Positions 7,187-16,455 are shown, counted from the first letter of the stretch. The stretch: 62,942 nucleotides of DNA from Desulfotruncus arcticus DSM 17038 (GCF_900113335.1 NZ_FOOX01000023.1:24001-86942), one strand, 5' to 3'. A program made the numbers and translations. The notes: generated by a model from the sequence alone, not told the origin.

Positions 7187-7539
7187 TGGCCGGCAGCCTC
7201 CCTTTCCTGTCCCCTGCGAGGGGACCACAAGATTATTGCCGTTCCAATTAAAGCCACAAATGTGCCAAGCCAATCATAATAATCGGGAGTTACCCCGTCA
7301 ACCCACCAGCCCCATAAAATGGACATGATTATAAACACGCCCCCGTACGCTGCGTATATACGCCCAAAATCGGGAAAATTCTGCAGTGTGGGTATCACCC
7401 CGTAGACTATCAATACCACACCGCCGGTTAGGCCCCAGATTACACCTGCCCCTTCCCGCAGCCAGATCCAAATTAAATAGCCACCTGCGATTTCGGCCAA
7501 ACCGGCCAGAATAAAAAGAATTATTGACCTGAAAAACAT
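7183..7539 (-). CDS. UPF0060 (YnfA) family membrane protein, copy 1
   Basis: A 118-residue, four-helix membrane protein closely similar to the next gene (LAEIAGGYLIWIWLRE, YGVIPTLQNFPDFGRIYAAYGG). The ATG 7539 is chosen because GGAGG lies eight bases upstream; the ribosome binding site overlaps the end of the MFS gene, whose stop is two bases away. The C-terminus carries a short charged tail (RRGQEREAAGQ) missing in the second copy. Confidence 0.88.
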   Translation of the reverse strand: MFFRSIILFILAGLAEIAGGYLIWIWLREGAGVIWGLTGGVVLIVYGVIPTLQNFPDFGRIYAAYGGVFIIMSILWGWWVDGVTPDYYDWLGTFVALIGTAIILWSPRRGQEREAAGQ

Positions 7540-7540
7540 A

Positions 7541-8779
7541 TTAGCCTCCATTTGTATGTTTATTATTGTTTTCACGCAAGCAAAAGCCCAGAAAAAGACC
7601 AACTGCCAATACCGCTGCAACTCCGGCGGTAACACCCGGCCACCCCCGGTAATGCCATAAAAAACCCAGCCCGGTACTGCCAAAACTGCCGCCTGTATAA
7701 TAAAAAACAAGGTATAATCCCATTGCACCCGCCCTAGCCTCCACTGCTTTGGCATTAACCCAGGCACTGGCCGCAGCATGAGTGGCAAAAAATCCAAAGC
7801 TAAAAACCAGAAGCCCCCCAATAATCACCCACAACGAAGGCATAGCCAAGATAAGCAACCCGGCGAGGGCAATGCTTACCCCCAGAATAACCGCCGCCCT
7901 GTTTCCGACTACGTCGATAAACCTCCCCGCGACGGTGGAACTAACTGTACCGGACAGGTAAGTTAGGAAAATCCACCCTAAAGCAGTCGGTGAGAGGTTG
8001 TATAACGGCCCGCTCAGCCGGAAGGTAATGTAATTGTAGATGCCCACAAAGGAAAACATAATCACAAAAGCTATACCGTAAGCCTTTAACAGAGCCGGAT
8101 TTTTTAAATGCCCTAAAAGGTCTGCCGCGCTTTTTTTAAGACCGGCCGGCCGGGGCGAAAAGTGTTTGGAAGGTGGTAGTAAATAGTAAAAAAAAATCAC
8201 CCCCAGCACCCCTATAGCCCCCATAACCACGAAGGACATCCGCCAGGAGTAGGCATCCGCCATCATGCCGCTGATTATCCGCCCGCTCATGCCGCCAATT
8301 GAATTGCCGCTGATATATAAGCCTACTGCCAGCCCCAGCGCCCTGGGTGAAAACTCTTCACCCAGGTAAGCCATAGCCACTGAGGGCAAGCCAGCCAAAA
8401 AAATTCCCTGGGCAATTCGAATAAGCAACAGCATATTAAATGACGTAACCAGGGGAGCCAGCAGGGCAGGCACAGCCGCAAGGGCCATAGTCCACAACAT
8501 TACCGGACGGCGTCCCAAGGCGTCTGATACCGGACCTAAAATAAGCATGGTTAAACCCAGTGCGAATATTGTTAGGGAAATGGTAAGACTGGACGCAGCA
8601 GGTGACACTTTAAACTCTTCAACCAGTAGGGGCAGCAGTGGCTGTGTTATATAAACATTGGCAAAGGTTAAAAAAGATGCGATAAACAGAGCCAGAGTAG
8701 CTCGCCAAAATATGGCGCTACCGGGCAAAAAATATTCCGGCTTCGACTTCATACTACTATCCGCTTGTAAAAGTGTCAT
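7541..8779 (-). CDS. MFS transporter, YnfM-like
   Basis: A 412-residue major facilitator protein with about twelve hydrophobic segments. The motif A equivalent is GPVSDALGRRPVM between helices 2 and 3, and the FANVYITQPLLPLLVEEF start resembles the YnfM/arabinose-efflux subgroup of drug:proton antiporters. It is the first gene of a three-gene operon with two YnfA proteins. Substrate cannot be told. The N-terminus contains two possible starts (the first ATG and one ten codons later). Confidence 0.88.
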   Translation of the reverse strand: MTLLQADSSMKSKPEYFLPGSAIFWRATLALFIASFLTFANVYITQPLLPLLVEEFKVSPAASSLTISLTIFALGLTMLILGPVSDALGRRPVMLWTMALAAVPALLAPLVTSFNMLLLIRIAQGIFLAGLPSVAMAYLGEEFSPRALGLAVGLYISGNSIGGMSGRIISGMMADAYSWRMSFVVMGAIGVLGVIFFYYLLPPSKHFSPRPAGLKKSAADLLGHLKNPALLKAYGIAFVIMFSFVGIYNYITFRLSGPLYNLSPTALGWIFLTYLSGTVSSTVAGRFIDVVGNRAAVILGVSIALAGLLILAMPSLWVIIGGLLVFSFGFFATHAAASAWVNAKAVEARAGAMGLYLVFYYTGGSFGSTGLGFLWHYRGWPGVTAGVAAVLAVGLFLGFCLRENNNKHTNGG

Positions 8780-8950
8780 AAATATTAACTCCGTTTTACT
8801 CCATTATACATAATAAAGCCGGATGTAAACATTCCCTTCACGGCGCTATATGCTTGGACATCACTTGATATTGCATGATTTTCGTGCATTTTCAAGCAAA
8901 CAATAATAAAAATTTGATTCTAACAGAGCAAAATCAGCATGGTTATGCAG

Positions 8951-9187
8951 TTAACCTTGCATTAACCGCATTAGTGAAATTAAAGAAATTAGGTTATAAC
9001 CCGTTTTTTGCCCCTTTTTATTAATATGACTTAAAAATTCGGCAAAAAATTCTTCCCAAAGACCGATAACTGCTCCTCTTTGCTCATTGTCAAGAAGCGG
9101 TATGCTGATATCTACTGCATCTTTTAGCAAATTCAAAGCTTGATCGATTTTTGATTGGATTATATATAATTCGTCCTGATTTGCCAT
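8951..9187 (-). CDS. Hypothetical protein, 78 aa
   Basis: Not recognised. ATG preceded by GGAGGACG at good spacing. Predicted to be all-helical and soluble (ELYIIQSKIDQALNLLKDAV, then a Trp-containing helix LWEEFFAEFLSHI). Ends in a Met/Leu-rich tail. Monocistronic and divergent from prfC. Confidence 0.6.
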   Translation of the reverse strand: MANQDELYIIQSKIDQALNLLKDAVDISIPLLDNEQRGAVIGLWEEFFAEFLSHINKKGQKTGYNLISLISLMRLMQG

Positions 9188-9468
9188 TTAAACGTCCTCC
9201 AATAAATTCATTTTCCTTATTCATGTGTTAAGATATGATGAATTCCAGCAACTGGTTCTAAATTATTCAGGTTTATTAACAGATTTGTCCACAAAACAGA
9301 AAATTCTGTTAATAACTTGGATGTGTTTGTCAGCATTAGAACCTGTCACGCAGTTCAAATTCTTGATCATAATCGGGCAAATAGTGTATAGTTGTAATGC
9401 ACAATATGCCATATCTTTATCAAGTTGCCTCATAAATGTTAAAATACAACTTTCATCAGGAGGTATTA

Positions 9469-11076
9469 ATGCTACAGCAACCTGCCCCAAAAAACCTAAA
9501 CGAACTTGTGTTTGAAGTATCCCGGCGTCGTACCTTTGCGATAATCTCACACCCGGACGCGGGCAAAACCACTTTAACCGAAAAACTGCTGCTTTATGCA
9601 GGCGCCGTAGACCTGGCCGGCGCTGTACGCGCCCGTAAAAATCAGCACCATGCCACCTCCGACTGGATGGAATTGGAGCAACAGCGGGGCATCTCAATAA
9701 CTACCGCCGCCCTGCAGTTTGATTATATGGGATACCGGATCAACCTGCTGGACACCCCTGGACACCAGGACTTCAGCGAGGATACTTACCGGACACTAAT
9801 GGTTACGGACAGTGCGGTGATGGTGCTGGACAGCGCCAAGGGAATTGAACCACAGACTAAAAAATTGTTCCAGGTATGCCGGCTGCGCCACACACCAATT
9901 CTTACCTTTATAAATAAGCTGGACCGCCCGGGACAGGATCCACTGGGCCTACTGGACGAAATTGAACAAACACTGGGAATCGGAGCGGTTCCAATGAACT
10001 GGCCCATCGGCAACGGGCCTACTTTTAAGGGTGTTTATGATCTTATCAACAAACAGGTGCTGCTTTTTGAGCGGACCGAACACGGCCAGCGCAGAGCGCC
10101 CGTTCAGGTTCACGACATCCATGACTCGGCGCTGGCCGGTTTGCTCGGAGAAATTGAATACAGGCAGCTGGTAGAGGAAACAGAGCTTCTGGACGCGGCA
10201 GGCGCGTCTTTCAGCCGGGAAATGTTTTTGGCCGGTGAGGTTACACCGGTGTTTTTCGGCAGTGCCATTAATAATTTCGGACTGGAATCTTTTTTGCGGG
10301 CACTCATTGATTTTGCGCCGGCACCAGGGCCGCGTGCCAGCGACCAGGGTATGATTGAACCAGACCACCAGGATTTTTCCGGACAAATTTTTAAAATCCA
10401 GGCTAACATGGACCCGATGCACAGAGACCGGGTTGCTTTTCTGCGGGTGTGCTCCGGCCGTTTCGAAAAGGATATGCTGCTGCATCATTCCCGGCTGGGG
10501 CGCAAAGTGCGCATGCCCCGTGCATACCGCTTCTTTGCCCGGGAACGAGAAATAGTTGAGGAGGCTTACCCGGGTGATGTGGTAGGATTGGCCAACCCCG
10601 GCCTTTTTAACATAGGTGACACGTTATGTTCAGGTAAACTCATCAAATTTGACTCCATACCGCGTTTTCAGCCTGAACATTTTTGCATTCTCCACAATCA
10701 GCAGATTGCCAAGTATAAGCAATTTAACAAGGGGCTTGAACAGTTGGAAGAGGAAGGGGCCATCCAGGTACTGTTCTTACGTGACAGTTTGCGCAAAGAA
10801 CCTATTCTGGCGGCGGTGGGAGAACTTCAATTTGACGTGGTGGTGGCACGATTGAAGGCAGAGTATGGCGTTGATACCTCGGTAGAAAGACTGCCCTTTT
10901 CGTGTGCCCGCTGGGTCGAATGTGGCCCCGGGGAAGAAAACGGTATAATCTGGCCCATGAGCAGCAAACTGGCCCAGGACCGGGACGAAAGACTGGTGGT
11001 GCTGTTCCAGTCTGAATGGAACTTAAACTACTGCCAGGAAAAAAACCCCGGTATTGTTTTCAAAGAATTAGGCTAA
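9469..11076 (+). CDS. prfC: Peptide chain release factor 3
   Basis: A 535-residue translational GTPase that recycles RF1/RF2 from the ribosome after peptide release. The G-domain motifs are HPDAGKT (P-loop), the RGISITTA switch region, DTPGHQDFSED (G3) and NKLDR (G4). The RF3-specific sequence CGSIxNNFGLE-like segment (FGSAINNFGLE) and a C-terminal domain ending KNPGIVFKELG follow. The ATG 9469 has AGGAGG six bases upstream. Length is normal for RF3. Stand-alone, with a terminator-like hairpin 24 bases after the stop. Confidence 0.95.
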   Translation: MLQQPAPKNLNELVFEVSRRRTFAIISHPDAGKTTLTEKLLLYAGAVDLAGAVRARKNQHHATSDWMELEQQRGISITTAALQFDYMGYRINLLDTPGHQDFSEDTYRTLMVTDSAVMVLDSAKGIEPQTKKLFQVCRLRHTPILTFINKLDRPGQDPLGLLDEIEQTLGIGAVPMNWPIGNGPTFKGVYDLINKQVLLFERTEHGQRRAPVQVHDIHDSALAGLLGEIEYRQLVEETELLDAAGASFSREMFLAGEVTPVFFGSAINNFGLESFLRALIDFAPAPGPRASDQGMIEPDHQDFSGQIFKIQANMDPMHRDRVAFLRVCSGRFEKDMLLHHSRLGRKVRMPRAYRFFAREREIVEEAYPGDVVGLANPGLFNIGDTLCSGKLIKFDSIPRFQPEHFCILHNQQIAKYKQFNKGLEQLEEEGAIQVLFLRDSLRKEPILAAVGELQFDVVVARLKAEYGVDTSVERLPFSCARWVECGPGEENGIIWPMSSKLAQDRDERLVVLFQSEWNLNYCQEKNPGIVFKELG

Positions 11077-11099
11077 ACGATAATCTGTTACCTAACATG

Positions 11100-11135
11100 A
11101 CAAGCGCGCTAAATCAGTTCCTTTAGCGCGCTTGT
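11100..11135. terminator. Terminator-like hairpin after prfC
   Basis: Perfect 14-bp inverted repeat (11100-11113 with 11122-11135) with an 8-base loop. No immediate U-tract on the plus strand, but T-rich sequence follows; it lies between convergent prfC and a small minus-strand gene. Confidence 0.55.
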
Positions 11136-11145
11136 GTCAGTGCTT

Positions 11146-11274
11146 TTAAATATTTTTAGTACCCTGATCGTTAAAAGCGGTAGTTTGCTTATTACTGCTT
11201 TCTAATGTGATATCTTCACCTGGGACTTTAATAGTTTTCTTTTCTTTATTGTATTTCTTTTTGGACTTGGCCAC
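11146..11274 (-). CDS. Small basic protein of 42 aa, unknown
   Basis: A GTG-started frame preceded by AAAGGAGG at ideal spacing. The peptide has a strongly basic N-terminus (VAKSKKKYNKEKKTIKVPGE) and a polar Asn/Gln/Thr-rich second half. No family recognised. The size, basic character and good translation signal suggest a small spore- or nucleic-acid-associated protein, but this is a guess. Missed by length-filtered gene callers. Confidence 0.5.
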   Translation of the reverse strand: MAKSKKKYNKEKKTIKVPGEDITLESSNKQTTAFNDQGTKNI

Positions 11275-11365
11275 GTTTAAAACCTCCTTTTTGGATTGCG
11301 TGTATTATGTCCGTTTTCTAAAAAAAGAACCAATCCCCGCCCGCACGAAGATTGATTCTTACAGC

Positions 11366-11725
11366 TTACGGTTCAACCTCTGGCGATGCTTTAAGATACT
11401 GGTGGAAGAAATATTCTCCTACGGCAATTAGCAAAGCAAATAAAACCAGGGAAGCAAAAGTTGTATCAAAAAATCTGGTCAAAGCATCAATTATAAAGGC
11501 CACCAGGGCAGCTAGAACACCATCACCAATAGAAGCCACTATGTTTCCGAATTTGGGAAGAACATAAAGATCCCCCAACAGATAATTTAAAGCAGTACCT
11601 ACAAGGCTAACTACAAATACCCAAAACCAAGTAGCGTTACCCATGTTTAATAACTCGAAAACAATGGCCGCCATGACAAAAGTCATAATGAATTTAATTA
11701 TTAATGCCGTAGATGTTTTGCTCAT
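11366..11725 (-). CDS. DUF2512 (YndM-like) membrane protein
   Basis: A 119-residue protein with four membrane helices and the DUF2512 pattern: ALIIKFIMTFVMAAIVFE, then NYLLGDLYVLPKFGNIVASI, then a FDTTFASLVLFALLIAVGEYFFH helix. Function unknown; the family is common in spore formers. The ATG 11725 is preceded by AAGGGGGGTG. Monocistronic and divergent from the Sia module. Confidence 0.82.
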   Translation of the reverse strand: MSKTSTALIIKFIMTFVMAAIVFELLNMGNATWFWVFVVSLVGTALNYLLGDLYVLPKFGNIVASIGDGVLAALVAFIIDALTRFFDTTFASLVLFALLIAVGEYFFHQYLKASPEVEP

Positions 11726-11959
11726 TACAACACCCCCCTTTTGCATTTATCATTTCCCCGATTATTTTTTTTAAACAAAAAAAACTAAAAACCTCAGCTT
11801 TTTTACATGCCCTACTTATCGAATACCACACCTATATTTCCATAGTTATTTTGGCATTTTTTCAAATAAACCTCAAAATTTTATCAAATAAACAGGAAAT
11901 TTTAATGATAACAACTAATTTGTACATAAAAAGGAGTTTGCACAGAGGGAGGTTTGTAA

Positions 11960-12508
11960 ATGAATCCCAAGTTACTCGCGTTGCAAAAACAGTTGAGAGA
12001 AGACGGTGTTCTCATTAGTTTTTCAGGTAAATTTTCGCAGGAAATAATAGAAGAATTGGGCGAAGCACTTAAAAAATATTTGGAAACAGAAGATCAACCT
12101 AAAACTGATATTTTCAATATTTTTTCTATCTTTATTGAGCAAACACAAAATATAAAGAATTATTGCGCCAGTGGAAATTTTATAGACGCCTATGAGCAAA
12201 TTGCCAACTCCTGTATTGTTATTATTGGCAATACAGCTAATAACGGAAAATATATTTGCTCCGGCAATATAATAGTAAATAGTGACTTAGAAAAACTCCA
12301 AAGTACTATAAGCGCAGTAACCAGCCTGAATAAAGAAGAACTGAAAAAATTATATAAACAAAAATTAAAGCAGGAGCTTCCCCCTGACAGCACAAGTGCC
12401 GGGATAGGCCTTATTGACATCGCCAGAAAGGCCAGTCAGCCACTACAATACTCCATAGTTGATATAGATGAACAGTTTTCTTTTTTTACCTTAAAAGCAA
12501 TAGTCTAG
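11960..12508 (+). CDS. siaB: SiaB-like protein kinase (DUF6272)
   Basis: A 182-residue protein with the layout of SiaB, the GHKL-like kinase that phosphorylates SiaC on Thr in Pseudomonas aeruginosa. It begins LQKQLREDGVLISFSGKFSQ and has a conserved CIVIIGNTANNGKYICSGNI core (the ENxxxY-like region) plus a C-terminal GIGLIDIARKA segment, where GIGL resembles the ATP-lid glycine motif. RBS GAGGGAGG precedes ATG 11960. First gene of a siaB-siaC-siaA-GGDEF module. Identification rests mainly on this neighbourhood and the core motifs. Confidence 0.8.
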   Translation: MNPKLLALQKQLREDGVLISFSGKFSQEIIEELGEALKKYLETEDQPKTDIFNIFSIFIEQTQNIKNYCASGNFIDAYEQIANSCIVIIGNTANNGKYICSGNIIVNSDLEKLQSTISAVTSLNKEELKKLYKQKLKQELPPDSTSAGIGLIDIARKASQPLQYSIVDIDEQFSFFTLKAIV

Positions 12509-12530
12509 AGAGTCATTGGGGGGATATACC

Positions 12531-12917
12531 TTGAAAAAATTAATTATTAGTGAAACCAAAAGCACACCGGAAATAAATTTTAACCCGGATAACAATATAC
12601 TTTCCATAAGCGGGCAGTCATATCCTGAAAATGCATTTAAATTTTATGAGCCGGTTTTTCAATGGATTGATGGGTATCTAGCGGAATTGCACACGAAGGC
12701 CACTGTTAAGATTGATTTCAAACTGCCTTATATCAATACCAGCAGTTCAAAATGCATTATGATGCTGCTGGAAAAATTTGATGCCGCCTTTTTATCAGGT
12801 AAAAATATAGCACTAAACTGGTATTATGATGTTGATAATGAAAGTGAATTAGAATGTGCCGAAGAATTCAAAGAAGATACGAAACTGTCATTCAACATCG
12901 TACCGCGTGAGGGTTAA
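12531..12917 (+). CDS. siaC: SiaC-like phospho-switch protein (DUF1987)
   Basis: A 128-residue DUF1987 protein. SiaC is a partner-switch protein: dephosphorylated by SiaA and phosphorylated by SiaB, it binds and activates the diguanylate cyclase SiaD. The phospho-acceptor motif is intact (YINTSSSK, Thr about residue 70). The N-terminus TPEINFNPDNNILSISGQSY and the FYEPVFQWIDGYL helix are typical. The start is a TTG at 12531 with GGGGGGAT upstream; a TTG five codons earlier overlaps that ribosome binding site. Confidence 0.85.
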   Translation: MKKLIISETKSTPEINFNPDNNILSISGQSYPENAFKFYEPVFQWIDGYLAELHTKATVKIDFKLPYINTSSSKCIMMLLEKFDAAFLSGKNIALNWYYDVDNESELECAEEFKEDTKLSFNIVPREG

Positions 12918-12958
12918 CACATAGTAAATTAACAAAGCTAGTAACGAGGTTTAGATGG

Positions 12959-14785
12959 ATGGAACTAAAAAATCAAAGTAAAATTGCACCCGACTCGGAT
13001 ATTATAAAAATAATTTCATTTGCCAGCATTATTATTATTTTTTCTATCTGCTTAACTGGCTTGATTACATATCGCATTACTAAAAATGAAGTTGTTCATA
13101 AACTAAAAAACCAGGACCTTGTAAATATCTCTGAATCTATATCTTATAAAATCGACAGTCGTATAGAACGGGCCAAGGAAATCTCTCTGCTGCTGGCCAA
13201 AGATCCACAAATAATTGATTGGGTCAAGAATGGTGAGGCAAATAAACTACAAACAGACTATGCTTTAAAAAAAATAAATACCCTGGTAGCTGATTTTGGT
13301 TATACCAATTCTTTTATAGTTAGCGCGATAACAAACCACTACTGGGACGAAAACGGCAAAATAATTGATACGATGAGCCAGAGCGACCCTGATGACGATT
13401 GGTTCTTCAAAACGCTTGCTTCCCCGGAATCAATCACCATACAGTACGATTACAACCAGGAAAGAAAAGATACCTTTGTTTTTGTAGACGCTTTAATGGG
13501 CGGTACTGACCAGCCCATCGCCATTACCGGAGTGGGATTAGGGCTTAAAGATATGGCCCAAGAGCTTCAGCAATACAAACATAGTAAAAATAGCAATGTT
13601 TGGTTAATTGACCGGCAAGGTGATATCTATCTATCTGATAACGTGGAACATAGCGGGAAAAATATACAAAATTTTATACCGCGAGAGGTAAAAGAGAAAA
13701 TATTACATAGTTTGAGTGACAACCAATCAGTCCATTACACCTTTGAATACCAAAACAGTAAATTTGGTTTAACAGACTTAATCGTTTATCCCTTAAACTC
13801 TACACAGTGGTACCTGCTGTCACAAATACCAAGGAGCGCATCCATTACTTTTCTGGATACCATTAAGCTAAATACCTTTCTGGCCTCTTTAATTGTATTG
13901 ATTTCTATCACTTTCTTTTTCTACTTTGTAACAAATAAACTGGTCAACCCTTACAAAAAAGCCGTAGAATTAAACCTGGAACTCGAGCAAAAGGTTTTGG
14001 CTAGAACACTGGAGCTAAAGGAAAAAAATGAAAAATTAACTGATAGTATTGATTATGCCCGGAGAATCCAAAAATCAGTTTTGCCTTCAAGTGAAACTTT
14101 AACTGAAGTATTTCAAGATTATTTTTTAATCTGGCAGCCCAGGGATATGGTGGGCGGAGATTTTTACTGGATCAAAAAGTTCAGTTCAGGTTTCTTTGTG
14201 GCCATTGGAGACTGCACCGGGCATGGTGTTCCGGGAGCTCTTATGAGTATGCTGTCAATTACGCTATTGAATCAAATTGTAACCGGCGCAGAAGAAAAGC
14301 CTTCTGAGATTATTCAAAAATTAAATTACTTGATCAAACAGACGTTAAAACAACAGGACAGGAACTCATTAACCGATGATGGGTTGGATATCGGAATTTG
14401 TTTTATTGGTATTGATAATAACCTTACTTTCGCCGGGGCTAAATTTTCACTTTATATTAAGAGCGGCCAGGAATTAAAAGTGCTGAAAGGAAATAGAAAA
14501 AGCGCCGGTTACATTATGACAAGCGAGGAATATAATTTTACAGAAAGTGTTGTTAAATTTAACAACAACGACCTTTTTTATATTACTTCAGATGGTTATA
14601 TCGATCAAAATGGTGGTGCAAAAAATTATTGTTTTGGCAAAAGGAACTTTATAGGATTAATTAATAAGCACTACCAGGAACCCCTATTTAAACAGCGCGA
14701 AATATTTTTAAAAGAGCTTTCAGAATATATGGGGGATGAATCTCAAAGAGATGATATAACCTTACTGGCTTTTAAGGTTATATAA
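12959..14785 (+). CDS. siaA: SiaA-like membrane PP2C phosphatase with Cache-type sensor
   Basis: A 608-residue receptor phosphatase: membrane helix at about residues 18-40, an extracytoplasmic Cache-like domain (about 45-310, with the WFFKTLASPES and DALMG...AITGVGLGL segments), a second helix at about 315-335, a coiled linker (ELNLELEQKVLARTLELKEK), then a SpoIIE-type PP2C domain. Metal-binding Asp residues are visible in MVGGDFYW, GDCTGHG, TSDGYID and RDDITLLAF. By analogy it dephosphorylates SiaC in response to an external ligand. Follows siaC by 41 bases. Confidence 0.88.
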   Translation: MELKNQSKIAPDSDIIKIISFASIIIIFSICLTGLITYRITKNEVVHKLKNQDLVNISESISYKIDSRIERAKEISLLLAKDPQIIDWVKNGEANKLQTDYALKKINTLVADFGYTNSFIVSAITNHYWDENGKIIDTMSQSDPDDDWFFKTLASPESITIQYDYNQERKDTFVFVDALMGGTDQPIAITGVGLGLKDMAQELQQYKHSKNSNVWLIDRQGDIYLSDNVEHSGKNIQNFIPREVKEKILHSLSDNQSVHYTFEYQNSKFGLTDLIVYPLNSTQWYLLSQIPRSASITFLDTIKLNTFLASLIVLISITFFFYFVTNKLVNPYKKAVELNLELEQKVLARTLELKEKNEKLTDSIDYARRIQKSVLPSSETLTEVFQDYFLIWQPRDMVGGDFYWIKKFSSGFFVAIGDCTGHGVPGALMSMLSITLLNQIVTGAEEKPSEIIQKLNYLIKQTLKQQDRNSLTDDGLDIGICFIGIDNNLTFAGAKFSLYIKSGQELKVLKGNRKSAGYIMTSEEYNFTESVVKFNNNDLFYITSDGYIDQNGGAKNYCFGKRNFIGLINKHYQEPLFKQREIFLKELSEYMGDESQRDDITLLAFKVI

Positions 14786-14810
14786 TATCCTGGAAAGGCG
14801 GGTTGCATCT

Positions 14811-16409
14811 TTGGGTAGCCAGCAAGATAGATCGCTGTTTAATGAAGAAATGAGCATTTTGGAATCCTGCACCGACGATATAGCAAGCAATAATTATTCA
14901 AATAGTGAATTACTGCCCAAATACAAAAAGCTAGTTGATAATTATAAAAAATTATTAAAATTTACCAAGAAAGTAGTAAAAATAAGCGATGCCCAGGGAA
15001 AAACATTAAAAGATAGGGAATATAAAATAAAAAGTTTACTGGATAATTCAAACCAGGGTTTTTTATCCTTTGGAAAAGACCTCCTTGTTGACGAGGAGTA
15101 CAGCGTTGAATGCATTAGAATTTTTGATAAAAAAATAAAAAAAGATAACATAGCATTATTGCTGAGCGATAACTATGAACAGCAGCAATACTACACCAAT
15201 GCTTTTAGCTCTGCTTTCCGGGAGAAAAGTGAAGAGCGATTAAAACTATTGCCAACCAGAATTAACATCAACAACAGGCATATTGATGTTAGATATAAGT
15301 TAATTGATTGGCTCGAAGAAGACTATGCAATTCTTATTATTCTAACGGATATTACTGAAAAAATTAAAACTGAAGCTAAGGTTAAATATTTAAGCGAACA
15401 CGACAGTTTAACTTCTTTATATAATAGATTTTATATAGATAAACAAATTCCCCAGATTATTACCACCGCTAACTTACCAATAAGTATTATTTTAGCTGAT
15501 ATGAACGGACTAAAATTAACTAATGATGTTTTTGGGCATCAAAAGGGTGACGAGTTAATTGTTAGTGTAGCAAAAATTTTTAGAACGTGCTGCCGTGCAA
15601 AAGATATTATTGCCCGCTGGGGCGGTGATGAATTTTTAATTATCCTTCCTGCTACCGGGCCATCTGACTGCCAGAAAATAGTGGAAGATATTAATGCCGC
15701 ATGCCGTGAAGCCTGCCGTGATGTTGTAGATATTAGCTTTTCCATTGGAACCGCTACGATGGCCGGCTTAAACCAGAATATTACTGATTTATTCGCTGTA
15801 GCAGAGAGCAGAATGTATAAAAATAAACTATTGAGCCAAAAAACAGTAAGAATGAACATTGTCAAAAAAATGGCAACTGTTCTGGAAACAAGGTCTATTA
15901 TACCGTCAGGTCATATTATCAGAGCAAAAGAAATAGCCGGCAAGTTTGCTGACCTTTTAGGCTATGGTGCTGAATCCATCGAAAAGAACAATCTTATGCT
16001 GGTGGCCACATTACACGATGTCGGCAAATTGGCAATCCCTGAAGATATTCTAAAAAAACCAGGGCCACTGACTCCCAGAGAATGGGAAATTGTTAAGAAT
16101 TGCAGTGAAATTGGGTATAGAATGGCGCAGTCAATTGGTGAGCCGGGCGTGGCCGAAACGATACTGTCTTTGCGGGAAAGTTGGGACGGTACCGGCTATC
16201 CAAACGGCTTAAAGGGAGAACAAATACCTTATCTTTCCAGGATTTTTGCTATTATAGATGCTTTTGATCTGATGACAAGTGACCGTGTATATCGCAGTGC
16301 CATCAGCCAAGATGAGGCTCTGGCGGAAATCCGCAGTCAAAGCGGATTACAGTTTGACCCCACTCTGAGCAACTTGTTTTGCTCCCACTTTGGCTTCGAT
16401 ATTTCTTAA
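14811..16409 (+). CDS. Diguanylate cyclase (GGDEF) fused to a degenerate HD-GYP domain, SiaD position
   Basis: A 532-residue soluble protein: helical N-terminus, a PAS-like region (about 70-180, NSNQGFLSFGKDLLVDEEYS), a GGDEF domain with intact active site GGDEF (271-275) and inhibitory RxxD site (RAKD, 262-265), then an HD-GYP-like domain. In the latter GHIIRA, LHDVGK and GYP are kept, but the canonical His of HxxxG is Cys431, and the HHE triad preceding WDGTGYP reads LRE (454-456), so several metal ligands are missing. It probably makes cyclic-di-GMP but is doubtful as a phosphodiesterase. It occupies the place of SiaD; start TTG 14811 is uncertain. Confidence 0.88.
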   Translation: MGSQQDRSLFNEEMSILESCTDDIASNNYSNSELLPKYKKLVDNYKKLLKFTKKVVKISDAQGKTLKDREYKIKSLLDNSNQGFLSFGKDLLVDEEYSVECIRIFDKKIKKDNIALLLSDNYEQQQYYTNAFSSAFREKSEERLKLLPTRININNRHIDVRYKLIDWLEEDYAILIILTDITEKIKTEAKVKYLSEHDSLTSLYNRFYIDKQIPQIITTANLPISIILADMNGLKLTNDVFGHQKGDELIVSVAKIFRTCCRAKDIIARWGGDEFLIILPATGPSDCQKIVEDINAACREACRDVVDISFSIGTATMAGLNQNITDLFAVAESRMYKNKLLSQKTVRMNIVKKMATVLETRSIIPSGHIIRAKEIAGKFADLLGYGAESIEKNNLMLVATLHDVGKLAIPEDILKKPGPLTPREWEIVKNCSEIGYRMAQSIGEPGVAETILSLRESWDGTGYPNGLKGEQIPYLSRIFAIIDAFDLMTSDRVYRSAISQDEALAEIRSQSGLQFDPTLSNLFCSHFGFDIS

Positions 16410-16418
16410 ATAGGTGCA

Positions 16419-16455
16419 AAAGCAAAAAGGGTCTTTTATAGGCCCTTTTTGCTTT
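16419..16455 (+). terminator. Terminator of the Sia module
   Basis: Perfect 13-bp inverted repeat (16419-16431 with 16443-16455) ending in TTTTTGCTTT, ten bases after the GGDEF gene. Confidence 0.75.
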
